This document shows positions 59,044 through 64,000 of a stretch of DNA of 64,000 bases, piece after piece. The notes under the pieces are model-generated. The model was not told the DNA's origin. It searched no databases and worked only from the letters and a program-made list of their open reading frames with translations. Positions within the stretch are counted from its first letter, which is position 1. Every line of letters begins with the position of its first letter. Source of the DNA: an uncultured Ruminococcus sp. (GTDB lineage: Bacteria; Bacillota; Clostridia; Oscillospirales; Acutalibacteraceae); NCBI GenBank assembly GCA_902773635.1, contig CACYFH010000003.1, forward strand, positions 26,614-90,613, given 5' to 3'. A program made the position numbers and the translations under genes.

Positions 59044-61394
59044 TCCGCCTTCACCGAACGGCGCTTGAACTTCTCGATCATCCTGTCGGCGACCGTGTAG
59101 AGCACGTTGAACACGATGAAGAAGCCGCCGCCGGAGATCAGCAGGAGGATCAGCGCTCTGCCGTGGAGCGGGACGAGGTTGAAGAAGCCGCCGAAGAATA
59201 CGAAAGCGATCGTCAGCCCGAGAACACAGAGGATCAGCATGCCGATGCGAAGCGGGTTGAAGGGGATGGAAAGGCGCACGATCAGCATCAGGCAGATCAG
59301 CGCGGTCACATAGACGGCGATGGTGGAGAGATCCTCCTGCGCCACGCCCGCGAAATTGCTCAGCGAGGCGGTGAGGATGATATTCAGCGCGATACACAGC
59401 GCCGCGGGAGCGGCTCGCGCGATGATATTAAAGGTGAAGTTGCCGCGCACGATGCTCTTGTTGGGCTGGAGCGCGAGGACGAAGGAGGGGAAGCCGACAG
59501 TCAGCGCGCCGATCAGGGTGAGCTGGATCGGCTCGAACGGATAGCGCAGGGCGGAGAAGAGGAAGAACACCGAGAGGATGATGGAGTAGATGGTCTTGAC
59601 AAGGTAGAGCGAGGAGCTGCACTCGATGTTGTTGATGGTGCGGCGACCCTCCGCAACGACATGCGGCATGGAGGCGAAGTCGTTGTTGACAAGCACAAGC
59701 TGGGAGACGTTGCGGGCGGCTTCACTGCCCGCCGCCATCGCGACGGAGCAATCCGCTTCCTTGAGGGCGAGGACGTCGTTCACGCCGTCGCCGGTCATCG
59801 CGACCTTGTGGCCGTTCTTCTTCAGGGCGATGACGAGCTTCTTCTTCTGGGCGGGAGTGACGCGACCGAATACGTTGCAGTCCTCCGCGACCTTTTCCAG
59901 CTCTTCATCGGTCGTGACGGTGGACATATCCACGGCGCGCTCGGCGCCCTCGATACCGCAGTCCTTCGCGATATTCTGTACGGTGCCGACGCTGTCGCCG
60001 GAGATGACCTTGAGGGTCACGCCCTGCTCCTTGAAGTAGTTCACGGTCTCGCAGACGTTGTCGCGGAGCTGATCCTGAATGAGGATCAGCGCCATCGGGC
60101 GGAGGTCGCCGGGGAGGGTGTTGCCTTCGAGCGCGGTGTTTGAGGAAGCCAGAACGAGGACGCGGACGGTCTCGGTGAGGTCGTTGATAGTCTCGAAAAC
60201 GCGGGCGTACTTCTCCTGATCGGTCAGGACGAATTCCGCCGCGCCGATGATATAGCTTTTGCCGCTGTCAAAGCTGCCGCCCGACCACTTGGTCTCCGAG
60301 GAGAAGGGGATAAAGCTATGCGCGGCTTCGGGCTTTGTGCCTTGGGAGAAGTCGGCGACAGCTTGCAGGGTGGCGTTTTGGTCGTCGCTTGCCGAGACGA
60401 TGGAGGAGAGGGCGGTCTTGATCTCACTCTCGGCGGTATCGAAGGGGATGACGTCGCGGACGTTCATCTTCTCGGCGGTGAGGGTGCCGGTCTTGTCCAG
60501 ACAGATCACGTCTACCCGCGCAAGGGTCTCGATGCAGTACATCTCGTTGATCAGGACCTTCTTCTTCGCGAGACGGATGACGGAGACGGCGAGGACGGTG
60601 GAGGTCAGCAGGATCATGCCGCCGGGGATCATGCCGACGAGAGCGCCGACGGTGCTGACGACGGTGTCGCGGATCGCCTCATGGCGCACGAAATACTTGA
60701 TCACGAACATCAGAACGCCGATGGGGAAGATCGCGGCGGTGCAGAGCTTGATGATGAAATTGAAGGAGCTGAGGATCTGGGAGGTATTCTTTTTGAGATA
60801 CTTCGCTTCGTTATTGATCTTGGCGGCGTAGCTGTCCGCGCCGACGCGGTTGACGCGGCAGCAGCAGCTGCCGCCGGATATGAAGCTGCCGGAGAGGAGC
60901 TCGTCGCCCTCCGCCTTCGCGATCAGGTCGGATTCGCCGGTGAGCAGGCTCTCGTTCGCATAACAGCCGCCCTGCACGAGGATGCAGTCGGCGGGCACCT
61001 GGTTCCCGCGCGAGAGCAGGATGATATCGTCGAGCACCAGCTCGTCCTTGGAGAGCCGGACGGTCTTGCCGTCGCGCAGGACGGATAATTTGCTTTCGGT
61101 GAGGATGGTCAGAGCGTCCACGCTCTTCTTGGAGCGGATCTCCTGCACGATGCCGATGACGGTGTTGAACACGACCACGCCGATGAACAGCATGTTCTTG
61201 TAGGAGCCGACAAGTAGCAGAAGGATGAACAACAGGACGTTGATCCCGTTGAACACGGTGCAGATATTGTCGATAAAAATACGCTTGACGGATTTGGTCT
61301 TGACGGTCGAGGAGGTGTTGACCTTGCCCTCGGCGACGCGCTGTCTGACCTGCTCAGAAGTCAGTCCGGTGAGATTTTGCGGGGTGTTTTCCAT
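59040..61394 (-). CDS. P-type cation-transporting ATPase (CtpE-like)
   Basis: A 784-residue membrane pump. It has about ten helices, the actuator loop LLTGESDLIAK, the helix-4 segment MIPGGMILLTSTV (where P2-type pumps have PEG), the phosphorylation motif ICLDKTGTLT near residue 280 and the hinge AMTGDGVNDVLALKEADCSV near 540. The pattern around helix 4 resembles CtpE-type pumps linked to calcium uptake or export, but the transported ion is not settled. The ATG at 61394 has AGGGAG upstream; the longer frame to 61496 lies in a repeat. Confidence 0.9.
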   Translation of the reverse strand: MENTPQNLTGLTSEQVRQRVAEGKVNTSSTVKTKSVKRIFIDNICTVFNGINVLLFILLLLVGSYKNMLFIGVVVFNTVIGIVQEIRSKKSVDALTILTESKLSVLRDGKTVRLSKDELVLDDIILLSRGNQVPADCILVQGGCYANESLLTGESDLIAKAEGDELLSGSFISGGSCCCRVNRVGADSYAAKINNEAKYLKKNTSQILSSFNFIIKLCTAAIFPIGVLMFVIKYFVRHEAIRDTVVSTVGALVGMIPGGMILLTSTVLAVSVIRLAKKKVLINEMYCIETLARVDVICLDKTGTLTAEKMNVRDVIPFDTAESEIKTALSSIVSASDDQNATLQAVADFSQGTKPEAAHSFIPFSSETKWSGGSFDSGKSYIIGAAEFVLTDQEKYARVFETINDLTETVRVLVLASSNTALEGNTLPGDLRPMALILIQDQLRDNVCETVNYFKEQGVTLKVISGDSVGTVQNIAKDCGIEGAERAVDMSTVTTDEELEKVAEDCNVFGRVTPAQKKKLVIALKKNGHKVAMTGDGVNDVLALKEADCSVAMAAGSEAARNVSQLVLVNNDFASMPHVVAEGRRTINNIECSSSLYLVKTIYSIILSVFFLFSALRYPFEPIQLTLIGALTVGFPSFVLALQPNKSIVRGNFTFNIIARAAPAALCIALNIILTASLSNFAGVAQEDLSTIAVYVTALICLMLIVRLSIPFNPLRIGMLILCVLGLTIAFVFFGGFFNLVPLHGRALILLLISGGGFFIVFNVLYTVADRMIEKFKRRSVKAE

Positions 61395-61535
61395 TTGTTT
61401 CTCCCTTTGGTCGATCAATTGATGCAATCCCTCAGTCACCTGACACACATGTCGGGCGACAGCTCTCCGCTGTATGGATTCTGTGAACCAAAACAAGTTT
61501 TGGACAGAATCTCACCTTTACAAAAGGGAGCCTTT
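61395..61535 (-). repeat. Degenerate palindromic repeat A, inverted and expanded
   Basis: Read on the minus strand it begins AGGCTCCCTTTTGTAAAGG, has an inserted inverted repeat around TTTTGTTTTGG, then GACTGAGGGATTGCATCAA and a GACCAAAGGGAGAAAC tail that provides the ribosome site of the P-type ATPase gene. Confidence 0.65.
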
Positions 61536-61638
61536 GAGTGTCCCGATTAGGGGTTATTTCTTATTTATCATACACCAAGAAATAAAAGTTGTCTATATCC
61601 AAATCGGGAATAAAGCGTGAATAAATCGTGAATCGGGC

Positions 61639-61667
61639 TTGACATTTCATGATAAAAGTTGTAGACT
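61639..61667 (+). promoter_or_regulatory. Promoter of the TPP-riboswitch operon
   Basis: TTGACA (61639-61644) and TAGACT (61662-61667) with a 17-base spacer, 10 bases before the riboswitch. Confidence 0.75.
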
Positions 61668-61677
61668 GAACAAAAAG

Positions 61678-61761
61678 CAGGGGAGTCCGCTCAAGCGGGC
61701 TGAGATTAGGCTGTGTTGCCTTGACCCTTTCACCTGATGCGGATCATGCCGACGTAGGAAG
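61678..61761 (+). promoter_or_regulatory. TPP riboswitch (THI element)
   Basis: Conserved pieces appear in order: CAGGGGAGTCCGC, GGGCTGAGATTAGG, then GACCCTTTCACCTGATGCGG and ATCATGCCGACGTAGGAAG. Thiamine pyrophosphate binding should favour the terminator just downstream and turn off the thiamine-precursor importer. Confidence 0.96.
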
Positions 61762-61779
61762 CTCATGATATAGTTTGTG

Positions 61780-61812
61780 GAGCACTGCGTTTATCCGCGG
61801 TGCTTTTTGTTT
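61780..61812 (+). terminator. Terminator controlled by the TPP riboswitch
   Basis: AGCACTGCG and CGCGGTGCT pair around a short loop and are followed by TTTTTGTTTTT. Confidence 0.85.
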
Positions 61813-61816
61813 TTAT

Positions 61817-61866
61817 TGGGGCAACCCCCGGTCGCCTGCGGCGACTGCCCCCTTAGAAAAGGGGGC
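61817..61866 (+). repeat. Hairpin repeat in the operon leader
   Basis: GTCGCCTGCGGCGAC and GCCCCCTTAGAAAAGGGGGC hairpins between the terminator and the first gene. They are similar in style to repeat A. Confidence 0.55.
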
Positions 61867-61892
61867 CTATACTTTGATCCAGGAGGAAGAAT

Positions 61893-62189
61893 ATGAACGC
61901 CAGTGTTGCTATCCAGACTTTACCCGAGGCGAAGAACGACGAGGAGCTGATCCGCATCGTCGACGAGGTCATCGCCTATATCAAGAGCACGGGACTGAAA
62001 TGCTACGTCGGTCCGTTCGAGACCGCTATTGAGGGCGACTATGACGAGCTGATGGACATCGTCAAGGAGTGCCAGCATATCGCGATCCGCGCGGGCGCGC
62101 CGTCTGTGCTCGCCTATATCAAGGTCGATTACCGCCCGGAGGGAGACGTGCTGACCATTGAACGCAAGGTTACGAAGCACCATCAGTAA
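61893..62189 (+). CDS. Thiamine-binding protein, MTH1187/YkoF-type
   Basis: A 98-residue ferredoxin-like-fold protein (MNASVAIQTLP start, ETAIEGDYDELMDIVKECQ near 48, the AGAPSVLAYIKVDYRP end). The family binds thiamine or related pyrimidines in the cytoplasm and is typically found with thiamine transport genes. Here it is the first gene after a TPP riboswitch and overlaps the next gene by 32 bases. An AGGAGGAAG site precedes the ATG. Confidence 0.9.
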   Translation: MNASVAIQTLPEAKNDEELIRIVDEVIAYIKSTGLKCYVGPFETAIEGDYDELMDIVKECQHIAIRAGAPSVLAYIKVDYRPEGDVLTIERKVTKHHQ

Positions 62190-62946
62190 GATCGCCTTTC
62201 CCGCGGCGGCGCTGATCCTGCTGGTGCTGATCTGGCAGCTGGTCTGCTCCGTCGGGAATGTGCCGAAATATATGCTGCCGTCGCCGGCGGACGTGATCAA
62301 AGCCTTCGGCGCGGACGGAGAGCTGATGCTCAGCCACGCGCGGGTGACGCTCACGGAGACCTTTATCGGGCTGTTCTTCGGCATCCTGATCGGCTTTCTG
62401 ATGGCAGTGGTGATGGATCGTTTATCTATCGTCAAAAAGATGCTCTATCCGCTGATCATCGTCAGCCAGACCATCCCGACGGTCGCGATCGCGCCGCTGC
62501 TGGTCATCTGGCTGGGGTATCAGATGCTCCCGAAGATCGTGCTGATCGTGCTGGTCGTGTTCTTTCCGATCACGATCAGTCTTTTGGAGGGCTTCTCCTC
62601 CGTGGACGGCGACACGGTGAACCTCATGCGCTCGATGGGCGCGAGCAGGCTGCAGATCTTCCGCTATGTGAAGCTGCCGAATTCTCTCGGGCAGTTCTTC
62701 TCGAGCTTGAAGATCTCTGTGTCCTATGCGGTCGTGAGCGCGGTCGTGAGCGAGTGGATCGGCGGCACGGAGGGGCTCGGGTGCTATATGACCCGCGTGA
62801 GGAAGTCCTTCTCATCCGATAAGATGTTCGCGGTGATCATCCTGATCTCCGTGATCAGCCTCATCCTGATATGGCTGACGACGGTGCTCCAGCACGCGTG
62901 CATGCCGTGGGAGAGAGCGGAGAAGAAGTCGGGTGTTAGGAGATAG
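62158..62946 (+). CDS. ABC transporter permease for thiamine precursor (ThiX-like)
   Basis: A 262-residue permease with six predicted helices and the binding-protein-dependent transport signature containing DGDTVNLMRSMGASRLQIFR near residue 155. It lies between the thiamine-binding protein and a ThiY-like binding lipoprotein, so it likely carries HMP (the thiamine pyrimidine). The start is a TTG at 62158 inside the upstream gene, with GGAGGGAG about 12 bases before; a later start cannot be excluded. The ATPase subunit must be outside the window. Confidence 0.88.
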   Translation: MNARLRSTISKIAFPAAALILLVLIWQLVCSVGNVPKYMLPSPADVIKAFGADGELMLSHARVTLTETFIGLFFGILIGFLMAVVMDRLSIVKKMLYPLIIVSQTIPTVAIAPLLVIWLGYQMLPKIVLIVLVVFFPITISLLEGFSSVDGDTVNLMRSMGASRLQIFRYVKLPNSLGQFFSSLKISVSYAVVSAVVSEWIGGTEGLGCYMTRVRKSFSSDKMFAVIILISVISLILIWLTTVLQHACMPWERAEKKSGVRR

Positions 62947-63102
62947 GAATTAGGAGTTAGGAATTAGGAATTAGGAATTAGGAATTAGGAGCGGGGTACC
63001 GGCAACCGGCAACCAGCAACCAGCGACTGGCAACCAGCGACTAGTGACTAGTGACTAGTGACTAGCGACTAGCGACCGGCGACTAGCAACCAGCAACTAC
63101 AA
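62943..63102 (+). repeat. Heptanucleotide arrays of two types
   Basis: AATTAGG/AGTTAGG units (62943-62990) are followed by AACCGGC, AACCAGC, GACTAGT and GACTAGC units (63000-63102), all with a 7-base period, up to the ribosome site of the next gene. Confidence 0.9.
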
Positions 63103-63117
63103 ACAAAAGGAGAATGT

Positions 63118-64000
63118 ATGATGAAAAAACTGATCGCTATGATTTTAGCCTGCGTACTGATCGCGGGCATCGCGGCGGGCTGCGGCGCGCAGAAGCCTGC
63201 CGAAAGCAAGACCGACGCGGCGACTGCGGACGCCGCCGAGAAAACGAAGATCACCTTCGTCCTCGACTGGACGCCCAACACCAATCACACGGGTCTGTAT
63301 GTCGCGCAGGAGAAGGGCTATTTTGCGGACGCGGGTCTCGACATCGAGATCGTTCAGCCGCCTGAGGACGGCGCGGAGATGCTCGTCGGCGCGGGCAAGG
63401 CGCAGTTCGGCGTATCCTTCCAGGATTCCATGCTCCCCGCTGTCGCGGGCGACGGCGCGATGCCGATCACGGCGGTCGCGGCGCTCGTTCAGCACAATAC
63501 CTCGGGCATCATCTCCCTGAAGGGTAAGGGCATGGACACCCCCAAGGGCATGGAAGGCAAGAAGTACGCGACCTGGGATCTGCCGATCGAGAAGGCGACC
63601 TTGAAGCAGGTCGTGGAGGCTGACGGCGGCGATTTCAGCAAGGTCGAGCTGATCCCCTCTACCGTGACGGATGAAGTCTCGGCTTTACAGTCGGGCACGG
63701 TCGACGCGATCTGGATCTTCTACGGCTGGGCAGGCGTTGCGACGGAGGTCGCGGGGCTCGAGACCGACTACTTCGCGTTCAAGGATATCGACCCTGTATT
63801 TGACTACTATACGCCCGTTATCATCGGCAACACCGACTGGATGAAGGCGAACCCCGACGCGGCGAAGGCCTTCCTCTCCGCGCTGAAAAAGGGCTATGAG
63901 TTCGCGATCGACGATCCCGACGCGGCGGCGGATATCCTCTTGAAGAACGCGCCCGAGCTGGACGAGACGCTGGTCAAGGCGAGCCAGAAGTACCTCTCCA
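63118..64000 (+). CDS. Thiamine-precursor binding lipoprotein (ThiY/NMT1-like), 5' part
   Basis: Extracellular substrate-binding subunit, cut by the window edge after 294 codons. The signal peptide ends in lipobox IAAGC (cysteine 22). The mature start TFVLDWTPNTNHTGLYVA followed by EKGYFADAGLDIEI is diagnostic for ThiY/NMT1 proteins that bind HMP or formylaminopyrimidine. AAAAGGAG lies upstream of two adjacent ATG codons (63118 and 63121); either could serve. It is third in the TPP-controlled operon. Confidence 0.93.
   Translation, partial: MMKKLIAMILACVLIAGIAAGCGAQKPAESKTDAATADAAEKTKITFVLDWTPNTNHTGLYVAQEKGYFADAGLDIEIVQPPEDGAEMLVGAGKAQFGVSFQDSMLPAVAGDGAMPITAVAALVQHNTSGIISLKGKGMDTPKGMEGKKYATWDLPIEKATLKQVVEADGGDFSKVELIPSTVTDEVSALQSGTVDAIWIFYGWAGVATEVAGLETDYFAFKDIDPVFDYYTPVIIGNTDWMKANPDAAKAFLSALKKGYEFAIDDPDAAADILLKNAPELDETLVKASQKYLS

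Noticed and set aside
59043-59397. Upstream extension of the metallophosphatase frame
   Set aside because: The extra residues are the out-of-frame shadow of the P-type ATPase gene. The ATG at 59043 overlaps its stop and precedes the true motif I.

Overview
The window looks like the chromosome of a Gram-positive, spore-forming anaerobe of the class Clostridia. The order Oscillospirales/Ruminococcaceae is likely, but this is inference from gene content and no marker was searched. Supporting points are G+C-rich coding DNA with strong AGGAGG-type ribosome binding sites, a SigH-like sigma factor, a PdaB-like deacetylase, DUF1385, RqcH, T-box and TPP riboswitches, a glmS ribozyme, and the absence of outer-membrane genes. 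Nearly every gap between operons is filled by short repeats.

Layout. 1-1.5 kb: pgk and the start of tpiA (minus). 2-5.2 kb: murA, a YycJ-like hydrolase, rlmH, a GNAT gene. 5.2-5.6 kb: a compact type I toxin-antitoxin cassette not covered by ordinary ORF calls. 5.6-13 kb: rqcH, a NUDIX gene fossil, a SigH-like sigma factor with a zinc-ribbon gene, comM, a DUF1858-trmK-nif3 operon, trmB. 13-19 kb: an FG-GAP lipoprotein followed by a response regulator and histidine kinase, then DUF1385-prmC. 19-26.5 kb: recA-recX, rimO, pgsA, a cysteine T-box driving cysE-cysS, a polysaccharide deacetylase. 26.8-33.2 kb: an unknown protein with an internal duplication, a GH25 lysozyme, luxS, trmL, a Na/Pi cotransporter, an AT-rich orphan gene. 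33.9-38.8 kb: an AlkD-like gene and trxB, trxA, a DtxR-family regulator, a repeat field, murE. 39-45 kb: a malEFG-type importer with a secreted GH13 amylase. 45-50.6 kb: two facing, related anti-sigma/ECF sigma modules, with a regulator-membrane protein pair and a flavodoxin between them. 50.8-54.1 kb: nagB, a GlmU C-terminal-like gene and glmM behind a glmS-type ribozyme. 54.3-58 kb: an HdeD membrane domain fused to a papain-like domain, ddh, a prolyl-tRNA editing protein, tRNA-Val. 58-64 kb: a metallophosphatase, a P-type ATPase, then a TPP-riboswitch operon for a thiamine-precursor importer, cut by the window edge.

The most striking observation is the self-cleaving glmS ribozyme at about 53.8-54.0 kb. 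Its downstream operon contains nagB, not glmS, followed by a GlmU acetyltransferase-like gene and glmM. Together these could make GlcNAc-1-phosphate from fructose-6-phosphate and ammonia, with NagB running in the biosynthetic direction under GlcN6P feedback. Other notable items are the type I toxin-antitoxin cassette whose two convergent RNAs appear to begin with the same sequence, the twin sigma/anti-sigma modules sharing a promoter motif, three operator palindromes at a regulator promoter, and at least a dozen strictly 7-base-period tandem arrays in intergenic DNA.
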